A stretch of 64,000 bases of DNA from an uncultured Selenomonadales bacterium (GCA_900315805.1 ONAN01000001.1:62001-126000), one strand, 5' to 3'. Shown: positions 1-7,339, counted from the stretch's first letter. The notes: generated from the letters alone by a model not told the origin. A program made the numbers and translations.

Positions 1-180
1 CTTAATAGGGAATACCGGTGTGAATCCGGAGCAGTCCCGCTACTGTAACAGGGAGCCTGCCGCAATCTGCCATTGGGAAACCGAGAAGGCGCGGCAAGGC
101 GGTGAACTGAAGCCAGGAGACCTGCCTGAAAGAGGGAACCATCGTACCTACGGGAGATAGGGAAGTGGCTGTTCAGGCAG
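1..180 (+). promoter_or_regulatory. Cobalamin (B12) riboswitch, 5' end cut by the window
   Basis: The first 130 bases carry the conserved cobalamin aptamer blocks: an AATCCGGAGCAGTCCCGCTACTGT-like core (about 24-48) and the B12 box around 109-126 (GAAGCCAGGAGACCTGCC). The 5' strand of the closing helix lies before position 1. Past the aptamer, CTGCCTGAA at 122-130, which overlaps the end of the B12 box, is perfectly complementary to TTCAGGCAG at 172-180, so a helix that competes with the aptamer is possible just ahead of the terminator at 185. The element precedes cobU and should reduce transcription of the cob operon when adenosylcobalamin is plentiful. Confidence 0.93.
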
Positions 181-184
181 ATAC

Positions 185-220
185 GCAGGTTGTCTCTTTG
201 TGAGACGGCCTGCTTTTTTT
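185..220 (+). terminator. Riboswitch-controlled intrinsic terminator before cobU
   Basis: A hairpin with GCAGG and CCTGC outer arms and TGTCTC/GAGAC inner arms is followed by seven Ts. It lies between the cobalamin aptamer and the cobU ribosome binding site, as expected for a transcription-attenuating expression platform. Confidence 0.85.
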
Positions 221-264
221 ACTGCCGGGCTGAAACCGTTCACCCGGGAAAGGAGTCACAACGC

Positions 265-852
265 ATGGGAGCGAAAGCCGAAATCGTATTGGTATTGGGA
301 GGCGCCCGCAGCGGCAAAAGCGAGTTCGCCGAGACCTATGTCCTCCATGCCGGGGCCTGCTGCGGCTATGTCGCCACGGCGGAAATCCTGGACGAGGAGA
401 TGCGCGAACGGGTGCGCCTGCACCGGGAACGGCGCGGCAAACGCTGGCTGACCTTCGAGGCACCGTACCACGCGGAAAAGGTGCTGCCCGAGGCGGGGCA
501 GCGGACCGACGCCATCCTTTTCGATGACATCACGATCTATCTGTCCAACCTGCTGTACGGCAAGGAGGCGCTGCAGGGGACGACGACGGAAAAGGCGGCC
601 GCCGCGGCCCGGCGGATCGGGACCCTGCTCGAGGCGGCGCGCGCCACGGAACGGACGGTCGTCTTCGTCTCCAACGACGTGGGCGCCGGCATCGTGCCGG
701 ACAACGCCATGGCCCGGGAGTACCGGGACATTGCGGGCTGGGTGAACCAGCAGATCGGGGCGGCGGCGGACAAGGTCTTCTATGTCATCGCCGGCCAGGC
801 CGTGGACATCAAGCGCCTGGCGTTCCGTTTCGATGAGACGGCAAAGCCCTGA
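265..852 (+). CDS. cobU: Adenosylcobinamide kinase / adenosylcobinamide-phosphate guanylyltransferase (CobU)
   Basis: CobU phosphorylates adenosylcobinamide and then transfers GMP to it, giving the GDP-cobinamide used by CobS. The 195-residue product has the family P-loop GGARSGKS at residues 12-19. It also has a histidine in the VRLHRERRGKRW stretch, where the family carries its guanylylated His, then the LFDDITIYLSNLL strand-helix and the VSNDVGAGIVP motif. Length is normal for the family. The ATG at 265 was chosen because AAAGGAG lies 7 to 8 bases before it; an in-frame ATG at 190 would fall inside the terminator. It is the first gene after the B12 riboswitch and leads a five-gene nucleotide-loop operon. 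Function is known from the family; regulation is inferred from the upstream riboswitch. Confidence 0.95.
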   Translation: MGAKAEIVLVLGGARSGKSEFAETYVLHAGACCGYVATAEILDEEMRERVRLHRERRGKRWLTFEAPYHAEKVLPEAGQRTDAILFDDITIYLSNLLYGKEALQGTTTEKAAAAARRIGTLLEAARATERTVVFVSNDVGAGIVPDNAMAREYRDIAGWVNQQIGAAADKVFYVIAGQAVDIKRLAFRFDETAKP

Positions 853-902
853 CGGGCCTGCCGCGGATTCACTGGGAAAATCAGATAAGGAAGGAATCAA
901 TC

Positions 903-1919
903 ATGCTGGATGAATTACAGATTGCAAAACCCGATGAGGCCATCCGCCGCCATGTGCTGGCGGAATGGCGGCGGGTCCTGCCGGAAGGCGAGGAGCTGGG
1001 GGACCTGGAAACCATGACGGCCGATTACCTGGCCATGACGGACGGCAAAGGCCTGCGCGGACTGCGGCCGGTCATGCTGCTCATGTGCGGGGACCACGGC
1101 ATCGCCAAATACGGTGTCAGCGCTTTCCCCCAGGAAGTGACCCTGCAGATGATCAACGGCTACGGCCGCGGCACGGCGGGGGCGAACGTCATGGCGCGCC
1201 ACGCCGGGGCGGATGTGGTCGTCGTGGACGCCGGCACCAACTTCGACCTGTCCGCGTACAAGCATGTGCGGCAGTGCAAAGTGGCCTGGGGCACGGACGA
1301 TTTCACGCAGGGACCGGCCATGACGGCGGCGCAGGCGGAACAGGCCCTGCGCGTCGGCATGAAGATTGCCAACGAAGCCATCGACGGTGGCTGCAATATA
1401 TTGGAAACAGGGGAAATGGGCATTGCCAACACGACCTCGACGGCGGCCATCGCCGCCGCCTTCCTCGGCCTGACGCCCGAAGAGACGACGGGCCGCGGCA
1501 GCGGCATCAATGACGAGCGCCTGCGGATCAAGACGGACGTCGTCCGCAAGGGCCTGGCCGTGAACAAACCCGTCCGCGGCGACGGCTTCGACATCCTCTG
1601 CAAAGTCGGCGGCTACGACCACGCGGGCCTGGCGGGCATGATCCTCGCCGGGGCGGCCCGCCACGTACCGACCATGGTGGACGGCGTCAATGCCACGGCG
1701 GCAGCCCTGCTGGCCTACGGCATCAACCCGGCCTGCGCCGGCTACCTGCTCTGTTCCCACCTGTCTTCCGACCTGAGCCACCGGAAGATGCTCGAAGTGC
1801 TGGGCCTCAAACCGATTGTGGACGCCGGTATGCGCCTGGGCGAAGGAACGGGCGCCAATGTGGCCATGAGCATCCTGCGCACGGCCCTCAACACATACCG
1901 GACCCTGACGCAGGCTTGA
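903..1919 (+). CDS. arsA: CobT-family phosphoribosyltransferase, ArsA-like catalytic subunit
   Basis: CobT enzymes transfer phosphoribose from nicotinate mononucleotide to the lower-ligand base of cobamides. The 338-residue protein has GDHG at 63-66, GEMGIANTT at 170-178, GRGSGI at 197-202 and the catalytic glutamate in MRLGEGTGA (Glu314, equivalent to Glu317 of Salmonella CobT). The N-terminal KPPGSLGRLE motif of ordinary CobT is not recognisable: the matching region reads LPEGEELGDLE. A second CobT homologue in the same operon (2863-3744) has the opposite pattern. Paired, complementary CobT homologues in Negativicutes are known as ArsA and ArsB, a heterodimer in Sporomusa ovata that activates phenol and p-cresol. 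The CobT family is certain; the ArsA assignment is inference. A GGAAGGAA site precedes the ATG. Confidence 0.82.
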   Translation: MLDELQIAKPDEAIRRHVLAEWRRVLPEGEELGDLETMTADYLAMTDGKGLRGLRPVMLLMCGDHGIAKYGVSAFPQEVTLQMINGYGRGTAGANVMARHAGADVVVVDAGTNFDLSAYKHVRQCKVAWGTDDFTQGPAMTAAQAEQALRVGMKIANEAIDGGCNILETGEMGIANTTSTAAIAAAFLGLTPEETTGRGSGINDERLRIKTDVVRKGLAVNKPVRGDGFDILCKVGGYDHAGLAGMILAGAARHVPTMVDGVNATAAALLAYGINPACAGYLLCSHLSSDLSHRKMLEVLGLKPIVDAGMRLGEGTGANVAMSILRTALNTYRTLTQA

Positions 1920-1929
1920 AGGTGAACGT

Positions 1930-2820
1930 ATGGAAGACGCAACGAAACAGGAAACCAAACCGGAGGACCTGAAGAAGAAGGGCACGGAAGTGGAAGAGGA
2001 GACAGGCTGGCTCAGCCATCTCTATCTGCACCTGCCGTCCCGGTCCACGGGACCCTTCCGCTATGTGCGGGACTTTTTCACGTGCCTGGAATTTCTGACG
2101 CGCATCCGCGTCACGAAGCGCGATGTCTGGTTCCCCGACGATTTCGCCCGGTCCGTCCCTTTTTTCCCATTGGCCGGCCTGGTCATGGGCCTTCTGATGT
2201 GGGCGGCCCTGGCCGTCGCGACGCGGCTCCGCTTCAGCGGGCTGCTCTTGGGAATCTTCCTGGTGCTGGCCGAACTGTTCTTTATCGGCACCCTGATGTA
2301 CGACGGATTCATGGACACGTGTGACGGCATTTTCAGCGCCCGCACGCGGGCCCGCAAACTGGAAATCATGCAGGACAGCCACGTCGGCGCCAACGCGGTC
2401 ATCGGCGCCATCGTCCTGATCCTGACGAAAGCGGCCCTGTTCAGTGTCCTGCCCCTCTTGGGCAGCGGCCTGACCCTGGTCGTCATGTACGTGTTCACGC
2501 GCACCCTGATGACGGTCTACATACTGGCGTTCCCGAACGCGCGGCCCGGCGGCTTGGGCGAAATGTTCAAGCAGGGCGGCCGGCCCTGGTACATGTGGGC
2601 GGCCATCGTCGCGGCCATCGCCCTCATCACAGGCCTGGCCGGACCGTATCATCTCCTGATCTGCGGCGTGACCGCCATCGTCTGCCTGCTGCTGGCCCTG
2701 TGGGTCCGCTCCGTGCTGGGCGGCCTGACGGGAGATACATTCGGTTTCCTGACGGAACTGGGGGACATCCTCTTTTTACTGATCCTGTTCTGCGTGGTAC
2801 GCGACACGCTGCCGTTCTGA
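1930..2820 (+). CDS. cobS: Adenosylcobinamide-GDP ribazoletransferase (cobalamin synthase, CobS)
   Basis: CobS is an integral membrane enzyme that joins GDP-cobinamide to the alpha-riboside of the lower ligand. The 296-residue protein has the Asp-rich metal/substrate motif DGFMDTCDG at 125-133 followed by the family stretch SART and MQDSHVG, and alternating hydrophobic segments to the C-terminus. Residues 1-40 form a charged, lysine- and glutamate-rich extension that I do not associate with typical CobS. The gene starts 11 bases after the ArsA-like gene ends and sits between the two CobT homologues, so all three are probably co-translated parts of the same pathway. If the CobT pair makes a phenolic riboside, this CobS must accept it as substrate; that is inference. 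Confidence 0.93.
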   Translation: MEDATKQETKPEDLKKKGTEVEEETGWLSHLYLHLPSRSTGPFRYVRDFFTCLEFLTRIRVTKRDVWFPDDFARSVPFFPLAGLVMGLLMWAALAVATRLRFSGLLLGIFLVLAELFFIGTLMYDGFMDTCDGIFSARTRARKLEIMQDSHVGANAVIGAIVLILTKAALFSVLPLLGSGLTLVVMYVFTRTLMTVYILAFPNARPGGLGEMFKQGGRPWYMWAAIVAAIALITGLAGPYHLLICGVTAIVCLLLALWVRSVLGGLTGDTFGFLTELGDILFLLILFCVVRDTLPF

Positions 2821-2862
2821 CGGAACAGGGAACGACTGACGGAAAGAAAAGAAGGTTGAACA

Positions 2863-3744
2863 ATGCATATTGAAGAATTGGCGACACAGATCATCCCGTT
2901 GAGCCGCGAGCTGGAGGCGGCGGCCCAGAAACGGTTCGACAGCCTCATCAAACCCGTGGGCTCCCTGGCCATGCTGGAAGAAATGACCTCGCGCTACGCG
3001 GCCATCCTCGGCTCGTCGGACAAGCAGCTCGTCGTGGTCCCGGAAGTGCGGCTCCTCATGCTGTGGGGCACGGAAGCCCACAAGGACCGGATTGAATCCA
3101 TCATGCTGGGCGAGGCACCCGTCCTGGCCCTGGCCGGCCAGGTGCATGCCAAGGTGCTGCCCCAGTTCCTGACCAGTGACAATACCTACGACCTGGTCGA
3201 GGAAGGGGCCATGCTGACGAGCGAATACGTGAACGAGGAAAAGGCGGGCATCCTCTGCCAGGGAAGCCTTTCCCCGTCGCCGCTGCCGGAACGCTGGCAG
3301 CCGCTGCTGGCCGAAGAGGACGGCCTCAAGTTCCTGGAAAAGGTGAACTGCCCCGAAATCAGCGCCATGTGCGGCTCCATCCTGCAGGCGGCAGGCATGC
3401 GCATCCCCGTCATCCTGGACGGCGTGGCGACCTGCGTGGCCGCCGCGGCCGCGTCGAAATTCAACGCCGCCGTGCTGCAGTACTGCTATGCCGGGGCCCA
3501 GTCGGAAGAGGCAGGGGCAGAGGAAATCCTCCGCTTCCTCGGCCTCAAGGCGCCCCTCAAGCTGCACCTGAAGGACAGCCGCGGCAACGGTGCTCTGACC
3601 GCCCTCAATGTGTTCGATGCCGGCGTCAAGGCGTACCGGGAGATGGAAACGTTCCAGGAAGCAGGCGTCCACGAGGAAGAGGAAGCCTATTCCCTGAAAG
3701 TGCAGGAAGAGAAGAAACAGGAGGCGCATCACCATCATGGCTAA
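2863..3744 (+). CDS. arsB: CobT-family protein lacking the catalytic Glu, ArsB-like subunit
   Basis: This 293-residue protein is a second, diverged CobT homologue. It keeps the N-terminal motif as LIKPVGSLAMLEE (KPVGSL at 30-35), which the partner gene at 903 lacks. At the position of the catalytic LGEGTGA it reads DSRGNGA, so Arg240 replaces the glutamate, and the GDHG motif is replaced by LWGTEAHKD. It therefore looks inactive alone and complementary to the first protein, as in the ArsAB heterodimer. The C-terminus carries about 35 charged residues ending in four histidines, possibly metal binding. It follows cobS by 42 bases and overlaps the next gene by 8. A frameshifted cobT is unlikely, because both homologues are near full length and open. 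Subunit pairing is inferred. Confidence 0.75.
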   Translation: MHIEELATQIIPLSRELEAAAQKRFDSLIKPVGSLAMLEEMTSRYAAILGSSDKQLVVVPEVRLLMLWGTEAHKDRIESIMLGEAPVLALAGQVHAKVLPQFLTSDNTYDLVEEGAMLTSEYVNEEKAGILCQGSLSPSPLPERWQPLLAEEDGLKFLEKVNCPEISAMCGSILQAAGMRIPVILDGVATCVAAAAASKFNAAVLQYCYAGAQSEEAGAEEILRFLGLKAPLKLHLKDSRGNGALTALNVFDAGVKAYREMETFQEAGVHEEEEAYSLKVQEEKKQEAHHHHG

Positions 3745-4366
3745 ACTGTATCTGATCCGCCACGGCGAGACGGATTACAACACGACATACCGTTTTCAGG
3801 GCCAGTCGGACATTCCCCTGAACAAGACCGGCAAAAAGCAGGCCGGCCAGCTGGCGGCCTTTTTCCGCGGCATCCCGCTGGACGCCATCTACTGCAGCAG
3901 CCTGGACCGGGCCCAGGAAACAGCGAAGACCATCGCCAAGGCCAAAGGCCTGAAACCGGTCGCCCTGGACGCCTTCCAGGAACTGAGCTTCGGGGAGTGG
4001 GAAGGCCTGACCGGCGAGGAAATCCAGAAGCAGTACGCGAAGGAATGGAAGGACTTTTTCGCCAATCCCGCCGACACCATGATTCCGGGCGGCGAAAGCA
4101 TGAACGATGTCCAGAAGCGCGCCTATCCGGCCCTGCGCAAGATCCTGGAGAAGCATCCCCAGGGCGATGTGGCCCTCGTGGCCCACGGCGGCATCCTGCG
4201 CGTCCTGATCTGCACCATGCTGGGCATGGACCTGAACCGCACCTGGCACCTGCACGTGGGGAACGCTTCCACGACATGCTTCTACTACTGGGGGAATTCC
4301 TACACGCTGGAATATGCCAACATGACATACTATCTGGACCAGCCGTCCCTGGAACTGGAAATCTGA
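3737..4366 (+). CDS. cobC: Histidine phosphatase family protein, probable alpha-ribazole phosphatase (CobC-like)
   Basis: A 209-residue phosphoglycerate-mutase-superfamily phosphatase. The phosphohistidine motif is LIRHGETDYN with Arg8-His9-Gly10, and the second catalytic histidine lies in VALVAHGGILR near residue 152. Its place as last gene of the cob operon, overlapping the ArsB-like gene by 8 bases, suggests it removes the 5'-phosphate from the lower-ligand ribotide or from the cobamide phosphate. The superfamily is broad and sequence alone does not separate CobC from other small-molecule phosphatases, so the specific role rests on context. Confidence 0.8.
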   Translation: MAKLYLIRHGETDYNTTYRFQGQSDIPLNKTGKKQAGQLAAFFRGIPLDAIYCSSLDRAQETAKTIAKAKGLKPVALDAFQELSFGEWEGLTGEEIQKQYAKEWKDFFANPADTMIPGGESMNDVQKRAYPALRKILEKHPQGDVALVAHGGILRVLICTMLGMDLNRTWHLHVGNASTTCFYYWGNSYTLEYANMTYYLDQPSLELEI

Positions 4367-4411
4367 CCGGCCCTGTGTTAACAGATTGCAGCAGGATGTA
4401 TCATACTATGT

Positions 4412-4477
4412 AACAAATTCCGCAAAATCCCCCTCTTTGGGAAGAGGCAGGAAATGCCGCAAATTTGTTCAATTTTT
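4412..4477 (+). terminator. Candidate terminator of the cob operon
   Basis: AACAAATT at 4412-4419 and AATTTGTT at 4462-4469 form a perfect inverted repeat enclosing a smaller hairpin (CCTCTT-TGGG-AAGAGG), followed by CAATTTTT. The stem is AT-rich with large internal loops, so strength is uncertain. Confidence 0.4.
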
Positions 4478-4537
4478 ACGAAATCACTCAGCTTTCCTTA
4501 AATGTGTATACTTATTTCTAAGGAAGATAAAATTTCG

Positions 4538-4565
4538 TTGACAAAAAGTCTTTTTCTGTTATACT
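4538..4565 (+). promoter_or_regulatory. Promoter of the zinc-ribbon gene
   Basis: TTGACA (4538-4543), a 16-base spacer and TATACT (4560-4565). Transcription would start near 4572 and leave a leader of about 120 bases before the ATG at 4694. Confidence 0.75.
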
Positions 4566-4655
4566 CACTTTAGAGTATCTCTAGGCTGGCTTGATAGTGA
4601 ATCGCCTTTAAACGTAACATCATGTGAAGTACGGAAGCGGTGCATTGAGAGTTTG

Positions 4656-4682
4656 CTCCTATGGGGTAACAAGAAAAAGGAG
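4656..4682 (+). promoter_or_regulatory. Possible anti-Shine-Dalgarno hairpin in the leader
   Basis: CTCCT at 4656-4660 is complementary to the AGGAG ribosome binding site at 4678-4682, with a 17-base loop. Pairing would hide the ribosome binding site of the zinc-ribbon gene. Only five base pairs are seen, so it may be chance. Confidence 0.3.
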
Positions 4683-4693
4683 TGTAGATCAAG

Positions 4694-4990
4694 ATGTATG
4701 AAGACAAGACCCTGAAGTGTGTTGAATGCGGTGATGAATTCGTTTTCTCCGCTTCCGAACAGGAATTTTATGCTGAAAAAGGCTTCACCAACGAGCCGAA
4801 GCGCTGCCCGAAATGCAGAGCCGCCCGCAAAGCCCGCATGAACGGAACCCAGCCCCGCCAGATGTACAAAGCCGTCTGCGCAGACTGCGGCAAGGAAACG
4901 GAAGTACCGTTCCAGCCTTCCGATGACCGTCCCGTTTACTGCTATGACTGCTTCATCAAGCGCAGAAACAAGAGAAGCCACGAAGAATAA
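4694..4990 (+). CDS. Small double zinc-ribbon protein (CxxC...CxxC family)
   Basis: A 98-residue protein with four CxxC pairs: Cys9/12, Cys38/41, Cys62/65 and Cys83/86. These make two probable treble-clef or ribbon zinc sites joined by a basic stretch (residues 42-58), and the C-terminus (IKRRNKRSHEE) is also basic. Proteins with this pattern are widespread in Firmicutes and other bacteria, with no established function that I know; the basic, zinc-bound fold suggests nucleic acid or ribosome contact. The gene is monocistronic: it has its own strong promoter at 4538, an unusually long leader, and a strong terminator 10 bases after the stop. That layout and the good ribosome binding site suggest high expression, which is inference. 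Confidence 0.85.
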   Translation: MYEDKTLKCVECGDEFVFSASEQEFYAEKGFTNEPKRCPKCRAARKARMNGTQPRQMYKAVCADCGKETEVPFQPSDDRPVYCYDCFIKRRNKRSHEE

Positions 4991-4999
4991 GGATTGTAA

Positions 5000-5026
5000 G
5001 ACCGGCTGTCCGACAGCCGGTCTTTT
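5000..5026 (+). terminator. Intrinsic terminator after the zinc-ribbon gene
   Basis: GACCGGCTGT-CCG-ACAGCCGGTC perfect hairpin followed by TTTTT. Confidence 0.95.
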
Positions 5027-5160
5027 TGTTTGCCTGCCGGCGGCCGGAATTTTAGAAATTACACCATGAAACCGTCCCCGGTGTGGTATAATATCGGTAA
5101 GAATGCCCAAATGGCAAGGCGGCCCGGAGCCGCCCGTTTTATCCCCAAGGAGGGATCCTT

Positions 5161-6042
5161 ATTTTACAATTTAAAGATGTGGCCGTGAAAGACCGCGCCC
5201 TTTTTGAAACGTACCTGAACAAGCCGGACCATATGGGGTCCGAATGCGCCTATACGAACCTCTTCATCTGGCGCGACTATTACCATACGTGGTGGACGGA
5301 ACTGTACGGGTTCCTCGTCATCAAGGTCGAGGTGGAAGGCAAGACCTTCTTCCTGCAGCCGTTCGGCGGCAGGGACGAAGACCTGCCGCTCCTTTTGGCT
5401 GCCCTGAAGGACTACGCCGACGGTCCCTTCGAGTTCCACGGCATCTACGACAAGTCCGTGGAGCGCCTGGGCAAGGTCGTGACCGACCCCGTGTTCGAGG
5501 AGGACCGGGACAGCTGGGACTACGTGTACCTGCAGAAGGACCTGGCCACACTGGCGGGACGCCGGTACCACGGCCAGAAGAACCACTACAACGCCTTCAA
5601 GAAGGAAAACCCCGACTATACCTTTGAATTCATCAATCCGGAAAACTACGCCGAATGCCTCAACTTCGGCGAAGAATGGTGCAAGACCCGCATGGACACG
5701 GATCCCAGCATCTATTGGGAATGGCGTGCCCTGCAGGAGGCTTTCGTCAATTTCGAGGCCCTGGGCCTGCGCGGCGGCGCCATCCGCATCGGCGGCCGCA
5801 TCCAGGCTTTCGGGTTCGGCAAGGCCATCAACGACGTCATCTGCGACGAGAACGTGGAGAAGGCCAATCCGGAAATCCGCGGCCTCTACACGGCCATCCA
5901 GAAGGAATGCGCCGAAAAGGTCTGGACGGACATGACCTACATCAACCGCGAAGAAGACATGGGCAGCGAAGGGCTGCGCAAAGCGAAGGAAGCCCTGCAT
6001 CCTGCCTTCATGGTCAAGAAGTACAATCTGCTTGTGCGTTAG
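5161..6042 (+). CDS. DUF2156 (LPG-synthase C-terminal-like) acyltransferase-fold protein, apparent ATT start
   Basis: A protein of about 293 residues matching DUF2156, the GNAT-like fold related to the C-terminal domain of phosphatidylglycerol lysyltransferases. Visible family features are the N-terminal LFETYLNK helix, YTNLFIWRDYY, and the C-terminal GLRKAKEALHPAFMVKKY. Its substrate is unknown. The start is unusual: AAGGAGG at 5147-5153 is followed after 7 bases by ATT at 5161, giving (M)LQFKDVAVKD, which agrees with how such proteins usually begin. The first standard start in frame is GTG at 5179, 25 bases from the ribosome binding site; the ATG at 5177 is out of frame. The next gene begins 28 bases after the stop and is also GNAT-like, so the two may act together. 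Confidence 0.82.
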   Translation: MLQFKDVAVKDRALFETYLNKPDHMGSECAYTNLFIWRDYYHTWWTELYGFLVIKVEVEGKTFFLQPFGGRDEDLPLLLAALKDYADGPFEFHGIYDKSVERLGKVVTDPVFEEDRDSWDYVYLQKDLATLAGRRYHGQKNHYNAFKKENPDYTFEFINPENYAECLNFGEEWCKTRMDTDPSIYWEWRALQEAFVNFEALGLRGGAIRIGGRIQAFGFGKAINDVICDENVEKANPEIRGLYTAIQKECAEKVWTDMTYINREEDMGSEGLRKAKEALHPAFMVKKYNLLVR

Positions 6043-6070
6043 GGAAACCAGAGTGAGGGAAAAGACACCG

Positions 6071-7261
6071 ATGGAATTTCGTATTGCGGGGGCGGAAGAC
6101 CTGCCGCAGATCATGGATTTATGGGACTACTGCTTTGAGAAGAAGGACGATCCCTTCTTCCAGTGGTATTTCCGGGAGTATTGCCTGCAGCATAATATCG
6201 TGCTGGGCGGGTTTGACGGGGCAGGACATCTTTGCAACATGCTGCACCTGAATCCGTACCAGATTCTGCTGCGGGGCCGGGAAGAGACGGCACCCTACGT
6301 GGTGGGCGTCGCCACGGACCCTGCCGCGCGGGGACACCACCTGACGCGGGGCCTGCTGGCTTCGGCTTTTGCGCTGCTGCGGAACCGCGGCATCGATTAT
6401 GCGTTGCTCATGCCCGTTTACGCCGGCATCTACCAGCCCTACGGCTTTGCCTTCTGTTATGAAAAACACGGCTACGACATGCCGCTGGAGGACCTGGCGG
6501 CCCTGCCGGAAGGGGAGGAGGACTTCGCCATCCGGCGCTATGACCGGCTGGACAAGGACTTGTTCGCCGACGTCTACGCCGCCTGTGCCGCCAAATACAA
6601 CGGGCTGGCCATCCGCACGGATTTCCAGTGGGACAAGCTGCTGGCCACGCACAGCCTCGAACACGTGCAGGCGGCCGTCGCCTTTGACGGGGAAGGCCGT
6701 CCGGACGGTTATCTGTTCTACAAGGTGACCGGGGACCGGGTGTTCTTCGTGCAGGAACTGCTGGCCGGCTCGGCCGGGGCGCGGCTCGCCCTGCTGCGCT
6801 TCGCCGGGGCCCATCGTTCCGCCGCGGACCGCTTCCGCTGGCTGGCACCGGCCGACGACGCAACGTACCTGTACCTGCCGGACGCTTCCCGCGCGGGGAC
6901 GGTGCGGCCTGCCATGATGGCCCGCTGCCTGGACGTGGTCCACGTGCTCCAGGAATACGAAGTGCCGGAAACCTGTCCGGACCTGGCCTGCACCCTCGCC
7001 GTGGAAGACGGCCTGGTGGAGGAGAACAACGTCGCCCTGACTCTGGTGGTGGACGGCGGGGAACTCCATGTGCTGCCGGCGGACACGTCCGTGCCCGGCG
7101 CCGTCCTGGACATCGGCACGTTCACGCAGCTCCTGTTCGGTGCCTACAGCGCCGCCCGCCTGCAAGACACGGGCCTGTTGGAAGCCGCTGACGAACGGGT
7201 GGTGCGGGCCCTCGATGCCCTGTTCCCGCCGTGCGTGAACTACATCAACGAAGATTATTGA
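6071..7261 (+). CDS. GNAT family N-acetyltransferase, Eis-like
   Basis: A 396-residue protein with the layout of the Eis/Eis-like family: an N-terminal GNAT domain (MEFRIAGAEDLPQIMDLWDYCF; acetyl-CoA loop near VVGVATDPAARGHHLTRGLL), a second degenerate GNAT domain, and a C-terminal SCP2-like domain after about residue 290. Tyr-Gly-Phe in IYQPYGFAFCYE is typical of the family. Eis proteins acetylate amines, including aminoglycosides in mycobacteria; the natural substrate here is unknown and resistance should not be assumed. The ATG at 6071 was chosen because the upstream ATG at 6032 lies inside the preceding gene. The stop codon overlaps the -35 element of the purL promoter. Confidence 0.85.
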   Translation: MEFRIAGAEDLPQIMDLWDYCFEKKDDPFFQWYFREYCLQHNIVLGGFDGAGHLCNMLHLNPYQILLRGREETAPYVVGVATDPAARGHHLTRGLLASAFALLRNRGIDYALLMPVYAGIYQPYGFAFCYEKHGYDMPLEDLAALPEGEEDFAIRRYDRLDKDLFADVYAACAAKYNGLAIRTDFQWDKLLATHSLEHVQAAVAFDGEGRPDGYLFYKVTGDRVFFVQELLAGSAGARLALLRFAGAHRSAADRFRWLAPADDATYLYLPDASRAGTVRPAMMARCLDVVHVLQEYEVPETCPDLACTLAVEDGLVEENNVALTLVVDGGELHVLPADTSVPGAVLDIGTFTQLLFGAYSAARLQDTGLLEAADERVVRALDALFPPCVNYINEDY

Positions 7262-7286
7262 TTAATGGTAACCATGTATATATAAT
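7258..7286 (+). promoter_or_regulatory. Promoter of purL with a palindrome in the spacer
   Basis: TTGATT (7258-7263), 17-base spacer, TATAAT (7281-7286). The spacer contains the perfect palindrome ATGGTAACCAT (7265-7275), which could be an operator. The -35 overlaps the stop codon of the upstream gene. Confidence 0.7.
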
Positions 7287-7339
7287 AGTCATGTATTGCA
7301 ATGTGCAGTGAACCAAAATTGGTAAATGGAGGCCGACAC

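Noticed and set aside
903-3744. A single cobT gene broken in two by insertion of cobS
   Set aside because: Each homologue covers nearly the whole CobT length rather than one half, both frames are intact, and each has its own ribosome binding site.
6071-7261. Aminoglycoside resistance gene (eis)
   Set aside because: The family match is to the broad Eis-like group, found in many non-resistant bacteria; nothing in the sequence or context indicates drug resistance.
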